From the NCBI GenBank assembly GCA_016713305.1, contig JADJPK010000004.1:847428-911427 (forward strand): a stretch of 64,000 nt of DNA, in the 5' to 3' direction. Below are positions 25,242 to 34,597 of the stretch, in pieces; position 1 is the first letter of the stretch, and each line of letters starts with the position of its first letter. The stretch comes from Betaproteobacteria bacterium. Its GTDB lineage: Bacteria; Pseudomonadota; Gammaproteobacteria; Burkholderiales; Ga0077523. The position numbers and the translations under genes are program-made. The notes beneath the pieces were generated by a model, which made no database searches, was not told the DNA's origin, and worked only from the letters and a program-made list of their open reading frames with translations.

Positions 25242-25676
25242 TCACTCCGGCAGCGTCTTTCCCGTACCGCCGAAGTCCGCCGGAATGTCCGCCATCTTGG
25301 GCAGGCCGTCCTTGACGTGCAGCACGGTCTCTTCGTAGAACACGTGCAGGTGCGGTTCGAAGGGAAAGTCGGGAATCACCCCGGCGTAGACATCCACGAG
25401 TCCGAGTTCCGGATGACTCGTGAAGATGTGGCCGCCACAGGTCTTGCACCACTTGCGGAAGCTGCGCTCGGTCTTGTTGTAGGTGCCGATGTTGTCCTCG
25501 CCCTGGGTCACTTGCAGGGCATCCGGTTTCCACAGGGAGAACGCGTTGATCGGCGAGGCCGACCACTTCCGGCAGGAATCGCAGTGGCAGTATCCGGCGG
25601 CCACCGGGGCCCCGGTGACCTGGAACTTGACCGCGCCGCAGAAACAGGCGCCCTGGTAGGTGTTGCTGTCGCTCAT
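25242..25676 (-). CDS. GFA (glutathione-dependent formaldehyde-activating)-family zinc protein
   Basis: 144 aa CENP-V/GFA domain. Zinc-binding cysteines appear in GACFCGAVKFQ (~10), GYCHCDSCRKWSASP (~29) and FRKWCKTCGGHIFT (~76). The segment IGTYNKTERSFRKWC and LVDVYAGVIPD match the family. ATG 25676 follows a gagagagc ribosome site. Members were named after Gfa, which was proposed to form S-hydroxymethylglutathione, but most have no proven activity. The 289 bases upstream, to the transporter genes, hold no gene that I can support. Confidence 0.85.
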   Translation of the reverse strand: MSDSNTYQGACFCGAVKFQVTGAPVAAGYCHCDSCRKWSASPINAFSLWKPDALQVTQGEDNIGTYNKTERSFRKWCKTCGGHIFTSHPELGLVDVYAGVIPDFPFEPHLHVFYEETVLHVKDGLPKMADIPADFGGTGKTLPE

Positions 25677-25965
25677 TTGCTCTCTCCCATATTTGAATGT
25701 ATCGCCGCGTCGATCGACCGCGATCCAAGTCAATGTAAACGGCGGCCCGGCCGACCGCAACATCCGGCGCCACCTGGTGCCTTCCCGTGCGAGTCGGCGG
25801 CGTCATCCCTGCCATTGCGCAATGCGGTTCCAGGAGTACAAGGTCGGTGCCCTCGCCAGGGACCGCAGGGGAACCGCTGGAATGCCGCCCGAGACCTTCA
25901 CACCGGGGAACTCGACGGCCGAATCGACGGACGGACCACCGGTGGCCGGAAATCCCGTGCAGCGA

Positions 25966-26961
25966 TCAAGCCGCCCAGCACGCGACGGCTCGACGGTCGC
26001 CGTCGGGCAACAGGTCGGGGGCGGCCGCGCGGCAGCGCTCACCCGCCTCCGGGCATCGCGGGTGAAATGCGCACCCCGTGGGCCGGTCGATCGGATTCGG
26101 CACCTCGCCGGCCACCGGCGTTCGGGCGATCCCGGTCATTTCGAGATTGGGGATGGCCGCGAGCAGCATCCGCGTGTAGGGGTGGACGGGCCGCTCGAGG
26201 ATGTCCGTCGCCGGACCCAGTTCCACGATGCGGCCGAGATACATGACGCCGATCGTGTCGGCCACGTACTCGACCACGGCGAGATTGTGCGAGATGAAGA
26301 GGTAGGTGAGTCCCAGCCGGGCCTGCAGATCCCGCATCAGGTTGAGCACCTGGGCTTGAACGGAGACGTCCAGCGCCGAGGTCGGCTCGTCGCAAACGAG
26401 AAACTCCGGGGAAGACGACAACGCCCGGGCGATCGAAATCCGCTGGCGCTGTCCGCCGGAGAACTGGTGCGGGAACTTGCGGGCGTCGGCCGCGGACAGG
26501 CCGACCTGTTCCAGCAGTTCGCCGACCTTCCGCCGGCCTTCGGCCCGCGAGGTCACGAGGCCCAGCACACGCAGCGGCTCCGCCACGATGTCCTCCACGC
26601 GCCAGCGGGGATTCAGACTTGCGTGGGGATCCTGGAAGATCATCTGCATCCGGCGGCGCATGCCCGCCAGTTCCGGACCGCGCGACCGGGAGATGTCCCG
26701 ACCGTCGAAGAGTACGCGGCCGCGCGTCGGTGAATACAGGCCCACGGCGAGACGGCCGACCGTCGACTTGCCGCATCCGGATTCGCCCACGAGCGCCAGC
26801 GTCCGGCCTCTGGGGATCTCGAACGAGACTTCGTCCGCGGCCACCAGCGTCTTGCGCGGCAGGCGTCCGAGCGTGCGCTCGAGCCACGGTCGCGAAACGT
26901 CGAAGTCCCGACCGACCCGGTCGAAGGAGATCAGGGTGGGAGGCGCGTCCACGGGACTCAT
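25966..26961 (-). CDS. Dipeptide/oligopeptide ABC transporter ATPase (DppF-like)
   Basis: 331 aa. Walker A GESGCGKSTVGRL, Q-loop MIFQDPHASLNPR, signature FSGGQRQRISIARAL, Walker B FLVCDEPTSALDVS, then the family's C-terminal Cys-rich segment GCAFHPRCPEAGERCR, which in Dpp/Opp ATPases binds a 4Fe-4S cluster. It is the last gene of a five-component importer operon. Its ATG at 26961 overlaps the stop of the DppD-like gene (ATGA), which fixes the start. It powers import of peptides or related cations/opines. Confidence 0.9.
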   Translation of the reverse strand: MSPVDAPPTLISFDRVGRDFDVSRPWLERTLGRLPRKTLVAADEVSFEIPRGRTLALVGESGCGKSTVGRLAVGLYSPTRGRVLFDGRDISRSRGPELAGMRRRMQMIFQDPHASLNPRWRVEDIVAEPLRVLGLVTSRAEGRRKVGELLEQVGLSAADARKFPHQFSGGQRQRISIARALSSSPEFLVCDEPTSALDVSVQAQVLNLMRDLQARLGLTYLFISHNLAVVEYVADTIGVMYLGRIVELGPATDILERPVHPYTRMLLAAIPNLEMTGIARTPVAGEVPNPIDRPTGCAFHPRCPEAGERCRAAAPDLLPDGDRRAVACWAA

Positions 26962-27971
26962 CCTGGCTCGGTGCGTTCGCAAGCTGCGGATTGCTGCAGA
27001 TCACCTATCTCGTGGCGATGCAGCCAGCAAGCGACCTCGCCCCGCTCCGTGGCGACGGTGCCCGGCCGGTCGACGCTGCAGACGTCCAACCGTTCCGAGC
27101 AGCGCGGGTGGAACGCGCAGCCGGCGGGAATCGCATCCAGCCGGGGCATCGCGCCGGGGATCTGGGGCAGCCGCTCGGAAAGCGCACCCAGCCGGGGGAT
27201 CGCTCCCATCAGACCGCGCGTGTAGGGATGCCTGGGCGCATGGATCACGTCGCGCGCATTGCCGATCTCCGCCAGACGGCCGGCGTACAGGACGGCCACG
27301 CGATCGCACGTTTCCGCGATCACCCCCATGTCGTGCGTGATGAGGATCACCGCCGTGCCGTGCGCGCGAGCGAGCTTCTTCAGCAGCGCGATGATCTGAG
27401 CCTGCGTCGACACGTCGAGCGCGGTGGTGGGTTCGTCCGCGATCACCAGACGCGGCTGTGCACACAGGGCGAGCGCGATCACCACGCGCTGGCGCATCCC
27501 GCCGGAGAACTGGTGCGGGTACTGGTCGATACGGGTCTCGGGGGCGGGTATGCCGACCTCCGCCAGCAACGACAAGGACTTTGCCCTGGCCTCCCGGGCC
27601 GACAGGGGCAGATGCGTGCAAAGCGTCTCGACGAGCTGATCGCCCACGGTGAAGAGCGGGTCCAGTGCGGTGAGCGGGTCCTGGAAGATGGCACCGATCT
27701 GCTTGCCGCGGATGCGCCGCATCTCCCCCGCGGGCAGACCGTCGATGCGCCTGCCTTCGAGCCGGATCTCGCCTCCGGCGATGCGGGCCGGCGCTTCCAG
27801 CAACCCGAGGATCGCCGTGCCCGTCACGGACTTGCCGGCACCGGACTCGCCCACCACGCCCAGGATCTCGCCGGGGGCCAGGGCGAACGACAGGTCGTCG
27901 ATGGCCACGAGCGTGCCGCGGCGCGTGACGAACTCCACACGCAGGTTGCGCACTTCCAGCAAGGCGGTCAT
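26958..27971 (-). CDS. Dipeptide/oligopeptide ABC transporter ATPase (DppD-like)
   Basis: 337 aa. Walker A GESGAGKSVTGTAILG, Q-loop IFQDPLTALDPLF, signature FSGGMRQRVVIALAL, Walker B LVIADEPTTALDVS and the Cys-rich tail GCAFHPRCSERLDVC. The KSV rather than KST in Walker A and the GMRQR signature are usual for the DppD partner. It forms the heterodimer with the DppF-like protein encoded by the overlapping gene downstream. The permease gene ends three bases before its start. Confidence 0.9.
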   Translation of the reverse strand: MTALLEVRNLRVEFVTRRGTLVAIDDLSFALAPGEILGVVGESGAGKSVTGTAILGLLEAPARIAGGEIRLEGRRIDGLPAGEMRRIRGKQIGAIFQDPLTALDPLFTVGDQLVETLCTHLPLSAREARAKSLSLLAEVGIPAPETRIDQYPHQFSGGMRQRVVIALALCAQPRLVIADEPTTALDVSTQAQIIALLKKLARAHGTAVILITHDMGVIAETCDRVAVLYAGRLAEIGNARDVIHAPRHPYTRGLMGAIPRLGALSERLPQIPGAMPRLDAIPAGCAFHPRCSERLDVCSVDRPGTVATERGEVACWLHRHEIGDLQQSAACERTEPG

Positions 27972-27974
27972 GGG

Positions 27975-28931
27975 TCAGTGCAGCCGTGGATTGAGCGCGT
28001 CGCGCAGCCAGTCGCCCAGCAGGTTCACGGACAGCACCAGCAACACCAGCGCCGCGCCCGGGAACACCGTGATCCACCACTCGCCGGAAAAGAGGAAATC
28101 GTTGCCGATGCGGATGAGGGTGCCGAGCGAAGGCGTGGTGATGGGCATGCCCACGCCCAGGAAACTGAGCGTCGCCTCGGTGATGATGGCGGTCGCGAGA
28201 TGGATGGTCGCGATCACCAGCACCGGCCCCAGCACGTTGGGCAGCACGTGGAACAGCATGATCGCCAGAGGATGGCGGCCGATCACCCGTGCCGCCTGCA
28301 CGTACTCCTTCCGCCGCTCGACCATGGTCGAACCGCGCACGGTGCGTGCGTATTGCACCCAGCCGGACAGTCCGATGGCGATCACCAGCACCAGAAGGGC
28401 GTGCCCGCCTTGCGCAGCATCCGGCAGCACGACGCGGGCGACGCCATCGATCAGCAGCGCGATGAGAATGGCAGGGAACGACAGCTGCACGTCGGCGACT
28501 CGCATGATGAAGGCGTCGACCGCTCCGCCTGCGTATCCCGCGATCAGCCCCAGGACAACGCCCAGCACCATCGCGACCAGCACGGAGGCGAATCCGACGA
28601 CGATGGAAATGCGGCTGCCGTGCAGGATGGACGAGAACACGTCGCGCCCCTGATCGTCGGTGCCGAGCAGATAGGCAGAACGGCCCTCGGGGAACCACGC
28701 GGGCGGCGTGAGGGCGTCCATCAGCTCCAGCGACGCCAGATCGAAGGGGTCGTGCGGCGCAAGCCACGAGGCGAACGCGGCGCCGAACAGAATCACGAAC
28801 GCGACGGTTCCTGCGCCGATCGCGACGGGCGAATGGCGCAGCGACCAGACGAGATCGGAGTCGAACCAGCGCCGCAGCACGCCGGGAGCGACCGCCGCGC
28901 CGGCACTCTGCGATGCGGCGGGATCGCTCAT
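27975..28931 (-). CDS. Dipeptide/oligopeptide ABC transporter permease (DppC-like)
   Basis: 318 aa with an N-terminal membrane helix (~39-60), DPFDLASLELMDALTPP, the LLGTDDQGRDVFSSILHGSR signature of DppC/OppC and five further helices. The ATPase-coupling loop lies in EYVQAARVIGRHPLAIMLFHVLP. Together with the DppB-like protein it forms the membrane channel. It is followed three bases later by the first ATPase gene and preceded by the binding-protein gene. Confidence 0.9.
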   Translation of the reverse strand: MSDPAASQSAGAAVAPGVLRRWFDSDLVWSLRHSPVAIGAGTVAFVILFGAAFASWLAPHDPFDLASLELMDALTPPAWFPEGRSAYLLGTDDQGRDVFSSILHGSRISIVVGFASVLVAMVLGVVLGLIAGYAGGAVDAFIMRVADVQLSFPAILIALLIDGVARVVLPDAAQGGHALLVLVIAIGLSGWVQYARTVRGSTMVERRKEYVQAARVIGRHPLAIMLFHVLPNVLGPVLVIATIHLATAIITEATLSFLGVGMPITTPSLGTLIRIGNDFLFSGEWWITVFPGAALVLLVLSVNLLGDWLRDALNPRLH

Positions 28932-28947
28932 CGGCCGGGCGGCACCA

Positions 28948-30531
28948 TCACTTCACCGTGACCCAGCGGAGGTAGACGAAGTTGTCCGGGGTCTGGACCA
29001 TCTCCACCGACTTCTTCATGCCCCACGTGATCGGCTGCTGATGCAGGGGGATGTGGCCGATCTCGTCCTGATGGATCTTGAACGCCTCCGCGATCATCGC
29101 GTTCCGCTTGTTCGCGTAGTTCTCCGCGCCGATGCGGCGGGTCAGGTCGTCGACCCGCGGGTTCGAGTACGCACCGCCATTGAACTGGCCCTGGCCGGCT
29201 TCGCCCGGAGTCGACATCAGTGCGTAGAGGGCGTTGTGACTGTCCTGGCTGGTGGGCGTCCATCCGGCGAGGTAGAACGACACGTTGCGCGAGAGCACCT
29301 TGGGGAAGAAGAGCGTCTTGGGCTCGGCCACGAGATTCACCTTCACCCCCACCTTCGCCAGCATGGAGGCGATGGCCTGGCAGATCTCGCCGTCGTTCAC
29401 GTAACGGTCGTTCGGACAGTTCATGCCGACCTCGAAACCCGACGGATAGCCGGCTTCGGCGAGCAGCTTGCGTGCGCCGTCGGGATCGTAGGGCAGGCGC
29501 TTGTTCATGTCGGGCACGAAGCCCTGCACGCCCGGCGCCACCATCAGCCCCGTGGGCGTGGATACGCCGCGCATGATCCGCGTGCGGATGGCCTCGATGT
29601 CGATGGCCTGGTAGAACGCCTGGCGCACTTTCCGGTCCTTCAGCGGGTTGCGCCCTTTCACGTTCGAGAACAGGAGTTCGTCGCGCTTCTGGTCCATGCC
29701 CAGGAAGATCGTGCGCAGTTCCGGCGATTGCATGATCTGCAGGGCCGGGCTGCCCTTCACCCGCGGCACGTCCTGCAGCGGCACGGGGTCGACCATGTCG
29801 ATCTCCCCGCTGATGAGCGCGGCCACGCGCGTGGCGTCGTTGCCCACCGGCGTGAAGATCGCCTCGGTCACGTTGTGCTCCGCCTTCGCCCACCAGTCCG
29901 GGTTCGGGGCGAAGGTCGTGCGCACTCCCGGCTCGCGCGTTTTCAGCATGAAGGGCCCGGTGCCGTTGGCGTGCGTGCTTGCGTAGTTCTCGGTGCCCTT
30001 GCGCACGTCCACCGGCTTCACCGCGTTGTGCTTCTCGCACCACGCCTTGGACATGATGTACCAGCGGCTGATGTTCTGCGGCAGGATCGCGAAGGGTTCC
30101 TGCGTCACGATGTCCACCGCGTGCGTATCGACCTTGCGGATCTCTCTGATGCCGGCGACGTACACGCGCACGTCGGAGCCTTCCCCGCGTGCCCGCTCGA
30201 AGCTGAACACGACGTCGTCTGCGGTGAAGGGGCTGCCGTCGTGGAACTTCACGCCCTTGCGCAGGTTGAATCGCCAGACCGTGGGCGACGTCTGCTTCCA
30301 GTCCGTCGCCAGCTCGGCCGTCAGCTCGAATTTCTTTCCGCGGCCTGTCAGGCCTTCATAGACGTTTCCGGTGAGTGACAGCAGCACCGCCTCGTTGTGC
30401 ATGTACGGGTCGACGGACAGCGCATCTCCCTGGTTCGCGAAGCGGAAGGTCTTCGCTCCGGCGGGTGCGGTGCCGATGTACAGCGCGACAAGACCCGTGA
30501 CGAGGGCCGCGGCGATTCGTCGAGCGATCAT
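28948..30531 (-). CDS. ABC transporter peptide-type solute-binding protein (SBP family 5)
   Basis: 527 aa periplasmic binding protein with signal peptide MIARRIAAALVTGLVALYIG... ending in APAGA (~26). Family 5 segments are FRFANQGDALSVDPY, VYEGLTGRGKKFELTAELA, WRFNLRKGVKFHDGSPFTADDVVFSFER and NGTGPFMLKTREPG. Its ATG overlaps the amidohydrolase stop by one base (TGATG). The ligand could be a dipeptide, an N-acyl amino acid or glutathione-like compound; the M20 enzyme in the same operon favours an amide. Confidence 0.9.
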   Translation of the reverse strand: MIARRIAAALVTGLVALYIGTAPAGAKTFRFANQGDALSVDPYMHNEAVLLSLTGNVYEGLTGRGKKFELTAELATDWKQTSPTVWRFNLRKGVKFHDGSPFTADDVVFSFERARGEGSDVRVYVAGIREIRKVDTHAVDIVTQEPFAILPQNISRWYIMSKAWCEKHNAVKPVDVRKGTENYASTHANGTGPFMLKTREPGVRTTFAPNPDWWAKAEHNVTEAIFTPVGNDATRVAALISGEIDMVDPVPLQDVPRVKGSPALQIMQSPELRTIFLGMDQKRDELLFSNVKGRNPLKDRKVRQAFYQAIDIEAIRTRIMRGVSTPTGLMVAPGVQGFVPDMNKRLPYDPDGARKLLAEAGYPSGFEVGMNCPNDRYVNDGEICQAIASMLAKVGVKVNLVAEPKTLFFPKVLSRNVSFYLAGWTPTSQDSHNALYALMSTPGEAGQGQFNGGAYSNPRVDDLTRRIGAENYANKRNAMIAEAFKIHQDEIGHIPLHQQPITWGMKKSVEMVQTPDNFVYLRWVTVK

Positions 30532-31757
30532 CAGACGATCTCCAGCGCAGCGACGTCCGCGGAGGACCGGGATCCGGCCAGGGGAAGGGCCGCCTCGGCC
30601 AGCGACGCGAGATAGCCGGCGCCGAGCGGAATCACCGCGTCGTTGAAGTCGTAGTGCGGGTTGTGCAGGAAACATCCGCCATCCGAACCGCCCTGGCCGA
30701 GGAATACATAGGCCCCTGGGCGTTCCTGCAGGAAGTACGCGAAATCCTCCGCGCCCATGGTGGGGTCCGCATCGCGCACCACGTTCACGACGCCGAAGAC
30801 CTGTTCTCCCACGCGGGCGGCAAACTCCGCCTCTCTTGCGCTGTTTACCGTGGCCGGATAACCGCGGTTGATCTGCACCTCGGCGGACCCGTTGAGCGCG
30901 AGCGCCACGCCTGCCGCCACCTCGTGGATGCGCCGCTCGGCGAGGTCCCGCGTCTCCGACCGGAACGTGCGCAATGTGCCCAGCAGGTGCACGGCATCGG
31001 GGATCACGTTGTGGGCGCCTGTCTGGCTCGTGTGCATGGAACAGATGCTCACCACCACCGCGTCCACCGGAGACACGTTGCGGCTGGCGATGGTCTGCAG
31101 CGCGGTGATGATGTGCGCGGCCACGATGACGGGATCCACGGTGAGGTGCGGCAGCGCGCCGTGGCCGCCGCGCCCGCGCACGGTGATCTGGATCTCGTCC
31201 GTGGCGGCCATCACGGGGCCGGGTCTGACTGCCATCTTGCCGGCCGGCAGCTGCGGCCAGTTGTGCAGGGCATACACCTCGTTCGCGGGAAAGCGCTCGA
31301 ACAGGCCGTCGCGCACCATCACGCCGCCGCCGCCGCCGTGCTCCTCGGCCGGCTGGAAGATCACATAGACCGTTCCGTCGAAATTGCGCGTCTCGGACAG
31401 GTAGCGCGCCGCACCCAGCAGCATCGTCGTGTGGCCGTCGTGGCCGCACGCGTGCATCTTGCCCGCGGTGCGCGAGGCGTGCGGCTTGTCGCCGGCCTCG
31501 TGCATCGGCAGGCAGTCCATGTCCGCGCGCAGTCCGACGGACCGGCCGTTCGTGTTGCTTCGCCCGGGAATGACGCCCACCACACCGGTGCCGGCGAGAC
31601 CGCGGTGGACCTCGAGTCCCAGGTCCGCGAGCCGCTGGGCGACGATGCCCGCGGTGCGGGATTCCTGGAAGGCCAGTTCCGGATGCATGTGGATGTCGCG
31701 GCGCACGGCAATCAGGTCGTCGTGGTAGCGGCGGATGTAATCGACGGGAGTGGTCAT
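30531..31757 (-). CDS. M20 amidohydrolase (hippurate hydrolase/IAA-amino acid hydrolase type)
   Basis: 408 aa metal-dependent amidohydrolase. It has MHPELAFQESRTAG, LRADMDCLP, the metal-binding HACGHDGHTTMLLGAA (~103-118), FQPAEEHGGGG with the catalytic Glu (~135), GRGGHGALPH and the tail DPTMGAEDFAYFLQ. No signal peptide, so it is cytoplasmic. Sitting between the permease and binding-protein genes of an importer, it probably cleaves the N-acyl amino acid or peptide that the transporter brings in. Confidence 0.9.
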   Translation of the reverse strand: MTTPVDYIRRYHDDLIAVRRDIHMHPELAFQESRTAGIVAQRLADLGLEVHRGLAGTGVVGVIPGRSNTNGRSVGLRADMDCLPMHEAGDKPHASRTAGKMHACGHDGHTTMLLGAARYLSETRNFDGTVYVIFQPAEEHGGGGGVMVRDGLFERFPANEVYALHNWPQLPAGKMAVRPGPVMAATDEIQITVRGRGGHGALPHLTVDPVIVAAHIITALQTIASRNVSPVDAVVVSICSMHTSQTGAHNVIPDAVHLLGTLRTFRSETRDLAERRIHEVAAGVALALNGSAEVQINRGYPATVNSAREAEFAARVGEQVFGVVNVVRDADPTMGAEDFAYFLQERPGAYVFLGQGGSDGGCFLHNPHYDFNDAVIPLGAGYLASLAEAALPLAGSRSSADVAALEIV

Positions 31758-31772
31758 GGTGGTGTCCTCGTT

Positions 31773-32749
31773 TCAGGCGGCCGCCCGGTCGAACTTGAGT
31801 CGCGGGTCGACGGCGTGGTACAGCAGATCGACGGCCAGATTGATGAGCACGAAGATGAGCGCGATCAGGCAGAGATAGGCTGCCATGACCGGCACGTCGG
31901 CGAACATCACCGACTGGATGAACAGCAGGCCCATGCCGGGCCATTGGAACACGGTCTCGGTGATGATGGCGAACGCGATGATCGAGCCGAGTTGCAGCCC
32001 CGCCACCGTGATGACCGGCACCAGGGTGTTGCGCAGCGCGTGCCGCAGGTGCACCGCGCGGTCGGTCAGGCCGCGCGCCCGGGCGAAGCGGATGTGGTCG
32101 GCGCGCAGCACCTCCAGCATCTCCGAACGCGTGAGCCGCATGATCAGGGTCATCTGGAACAGCCCGAGCGTGATGGCCGGCAGGATCAGCGCCTTGAGAC
32201 CCGAGACGCTCAGCAGACCCGTGGACCACCACCCAGCGCGACGGTCTCGCCGCGGCCGAAGGAAGGCAGCCAGCCGAGCTGCACCGCGAAGACCAGGATG
32301 AGCAGGATGCCGATGACGAACGTCGGCAGGGACACGCCGATCAGCGACACCACCAGAAAGATCTGGCTCGACCACGAGCGGGGGGCAAGCGCGGTGCGCA
32401 CGCCCATGGGGATGCCGACGGCCAGGGCGAAGATCGCGGCGGCGAGCGACAGCTCCAGCGTGGCCGGCAGACGTTCGACGAAGAGCACGGACACCGGGCG
32501 CATCTGCCGCAGCGACATGCCGAAGTCTCCCTGCACGGCGCGGCCGAGAAAGCGGACATACTGGACGTGGAACGGTTGATCGAGGCCCAGGTCGGCGCTC
32601 ATGGCGGCGCGCTCCTCCGGCGTGGCATCCTGGCCCAGCATGAACACGACCGGGTCGCCCACGAAGCGGAACAGGGAGAACGCGATCAGGCCCACGGTCA
32701 GCATGACGGCCACGGCCTGGGCGAGTCGCCGGATCGAGAAAGCGAGCAT
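31773..32749 (-). CDS. Dipeptide/oligopeptide ABC transporter permease (DppB-like), frameshifted
   Basis: First gene of the importer operon. The N-terminal part (32749 to ~32230) reads MLAFSIRRLAQAVAVMLTVG, GLDQPFHVQYVRFLGRAVQG and QLGWLPSFGRGETVALG. The frame then breaks. One additional G in the gggtgg stretch at ~32230 restores LGWWSTGLLSVSGLKALILP and the coupling loop HIRFARARGLTDRAVHLRHA, continuing to VDPRLKFDRAAA. With that base the protein is ~325 aa, a normal DppB. Either a one-base deletion inactivates the importer or the base was missed in sequencing; the short G-run favours the latter. Confidence 0.8.
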
Positions 32750-32937
32750 GGAGTGCGCACGGACGGCGCGGTCCTGTTTCCGCCGCGGCTCATGCGGAAA
32801 GGACCGCGGCCGGCCGCGCCGACCCTCTGGAGATGGTTGCGGGGATGGTGCCCAATGCGCCCGGGAGCGTCAACGCGCGCCCCTGCGCGGGGCACGCGCC
32901 CCCGGATCGACCCTCAATAACCCTTGCCGCGTTCGGC

Positions 32938-32958
32938 TTGTCAAAATAATTTTGATAA
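32938..32958. promoter_or_regulatory. Perfect A/T palindrome upstream of the HTH-aminotransferase gene
   Basis: TCAAAATAATTTTGA at 32941-32955 is a perfect 7+1+7 palindrome in otherwise GC-rich DNA. It overlaps a plausible -10 region (TAATTT at 32948 with TTGCCG at 32924 as -35) and lies 41 bases before the ATG at 32996. Since the gene begins with an HTH domain, autoregulation through this operator is a reasonable inference. Confidence 0.5.
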
Positions 32959-32995
32959 GGCAAAGTCCAGCCCTAGCTCGTTTTCGATCCTTTCC

Positions 32996-34507
32996 ATGAA
33001 CTGCGCTGAACGACTCGTCCAACTCTTCGGCAGCCAGGCCGAAGTGGCCCGGCGCTTCAAGCTCGACCGCGCCGTGGTCAGCAACTGGGTGAAGTCCGGC
33101 TACGTCCCGGCCCGCTGGGCCATGGAGGTCGAGGCTGTCACCGAGGGGCAGGTTCTCGCGGTGGAGGTCCTGAACGAGGCCAACGAGCGCCGCCCCGTGC
33201 GTGTGAAGTCCCGGGGCGAAGACGAGATCTTTCACGGAACCTCACTCGCAGGGAGCGACACCATGAATTCATTCGCGCCGGCCAAGCGCATCCACTCCTT
33301 CCATCCGCCTCAGCGCACGCTGATGGGCCCCGGGCCGACCGAGATTCATCCGCGGGTGCTCACGACCATGAGCCAGCCGGCCATCGGCTACCTCGACCCG
33401 ATCTTCGTCGAGATGATGGAAGAGCTGAAGGGCCTGCTCCGCTATGTCTACCAGACGAAGAACGCGCTCACGTTCCCGGTCTCCGGCCCCGGATCGGTGG
33501 GCATGGAATACTGCTTCGTGAACATGGTCGCCCCCGGCGACAAGGTCATCGTCTGCATCAACGGCGTGTTCGGCGGCCGCATGCTCGAGAACGTCGTCCG
33601 CTGTGGTGGCACGCCCGTCGTGCTGGAGCACGAGTGGGGCTCGCCGGTGGATCCCCAGCGGGTGGAAGACGCGCTCAAGGCCAACCCCGACGCCAAGATC
33701 GTCGCGTTCGTCCACGCCGAGACCTCCACGGGCTGCCTGTCGGACGCCAAGTCGATCATCGAAGTGGCGCACAAGTACGGCGCGCTGACGATCATGGACG
33801 CCGTCACGTCGCTGGGCGGCGTGCCGGTCCTGCTCGACGAGTGGAATGCCGATGCCGTCTACTCGGCCAGCCAGAAGTGCCTGTCCTGCACCCCGGGGCT
33901 TTCGCCCGTGTCGTTCAACGACCGCGTGGTCGAGCACGTCAAGGCGCGCAAGGACAAGATCCACAGCTGGTTCATGGACATGAACCTCCTGCTGGGTTAC
34001 TGGGGCGCCACCACCCGCACGTATCACCACACCGCGCCGACCAATTCCCTCTTCGCGCTGCACGAAGCCCTGCTGCTCATCCGTGAGGAAACGCTGGAAG
34101 ACTGCTGGGCCCGCCACCGCCGTCACCACGTCGCGCTCAAGACCGGCATCGAAGCCATGGGCCTGCGTTTCCTGGTGAAGGAGGAGTGCCAGATCCCGCA
34201 GATGAACGCCGTCAAGATTCCGGAAGCCATCGCGCCGAAGGAAGCCGAGGTGCGCAAGCGCCTGCTGAACGAGTTCAACCTCGAGATCGGCGCCGGCCTC
34301 GGGCCGCTGGCCGGAAAGATCTGGCGCTTCGGCACCATGGGCTATTCCTGCCGTCCCGAGAACGTCATGCTGTGCCTGTCCGCCCTGGGCTCGGTGCTGT
34401 CCGACATGGGCATGCCGGTGCACGTGGGCGACGCGGAAGGCGCGGCGCACGATGCCTACGCTCAGATGCACAAGGCAGCAGCGCAGCAGAAGAAGCGCGC
34501 GGCCTGA
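32996..34507 (+). CDS. HTH domain in frame with AGT-type class V aminotransferase
   Basis: The frame is open from 32996 to 34507 (503 aa). Residues ~1-70 are a Cro/YdaS-like HTH (AERLVQLFGSQAEVARRF, KLDRAVVSNWVKSGYVPARW). From Met90 (ATG 33263) a full-length alanine/serine-glyoxylate-type aminotransferase begins: HPPQRTLMGPGPTEIHPRVL, SGPGSVGME, HAETSTGCL, MDAVTSLGGVPVLLDEW, PLP lysine in SASQKCLSCTPG, and FNLEIGAGLGPLAGKIWRFG. A weak ribosome site (gggagcg) precedes ATG 33263, so the enzyme may also be made separately. The linker GEDEIFHGTSLAGSDT has no stop. A true fusion would be a regulator-enzyme; a chance read-through between neighbours is the alternative. Confidence 0.8.
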   Translation: MNCAERLVQLFGSQAEVARRFKLDRAVVSNWVKSGYVPARWAMEVEAVTEGQVLAVEVLNEANERRPVRVKSRGEDEIFHGTSLAGSDTMNSFAPAKRIHSFHPPQRTLMGPGPTEIHPRVLTTMSQPAIGYLDPIFVEMMEELKGLLRYVYQTKNALTFPVSGPGSVGMEYCFVNMVAPGDKVIVCINGVFGGRMLENVVRCGGTPVVLEHEWGSPVDPQRVEDALKANPDAKIVAFVHAETSTGCLSDAKSIIEVAHKYGALTIMDAVTSLGGVPVLLDEWNADAVYSASQKCLSCTPGLSPVSFNDRVVEHVKARKDKIHSWFMDMNLLLGYWGATTRTYHHTAPTNSLFALHEALLLIREETLEDCWARHRRHHVALKTGIEAMGLRFLVKEECQIPQMNAVKIPEAIAPKEAEVRKRLLNEFNLEIGAGLGPLAGKIWRFGTMGYSCRPENVMLCLSALGSVLSDMGMPVHVGDAEGAAHDAYAQMHKAAAQQKKRAA

Positions 34508-34524
34508 CGGACAGCCTGCACCAA

Positions 34525-34556
34525 CGAAAACGGCGGGCCTGGGCCCGCCGTTTTCG
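34525..34556. terminator. Bidirectional intrinsic terminator
   Basis: A perfect inverted repeat with 15-base arms (34525-34539 and 34542-34556) and a two-base centre. The arms are GC-rich inside and flanked by AAAA on one side and TTTT on the other, so it can terminate both the aminotransferase gene and the convergent M48 operon. Confidence 0.85.
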
Positions 34557-34597
34557 TCTGGACGCCGCCGTAGCCGAACGGCCGATGTTCGCGATGC

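Noticed and set aside
26619..28961. 780-codon plus-strand frame over the transporter genes
   Set aside because: Overlaps three conserved minus-strand ABC genes; low-complexity translation.
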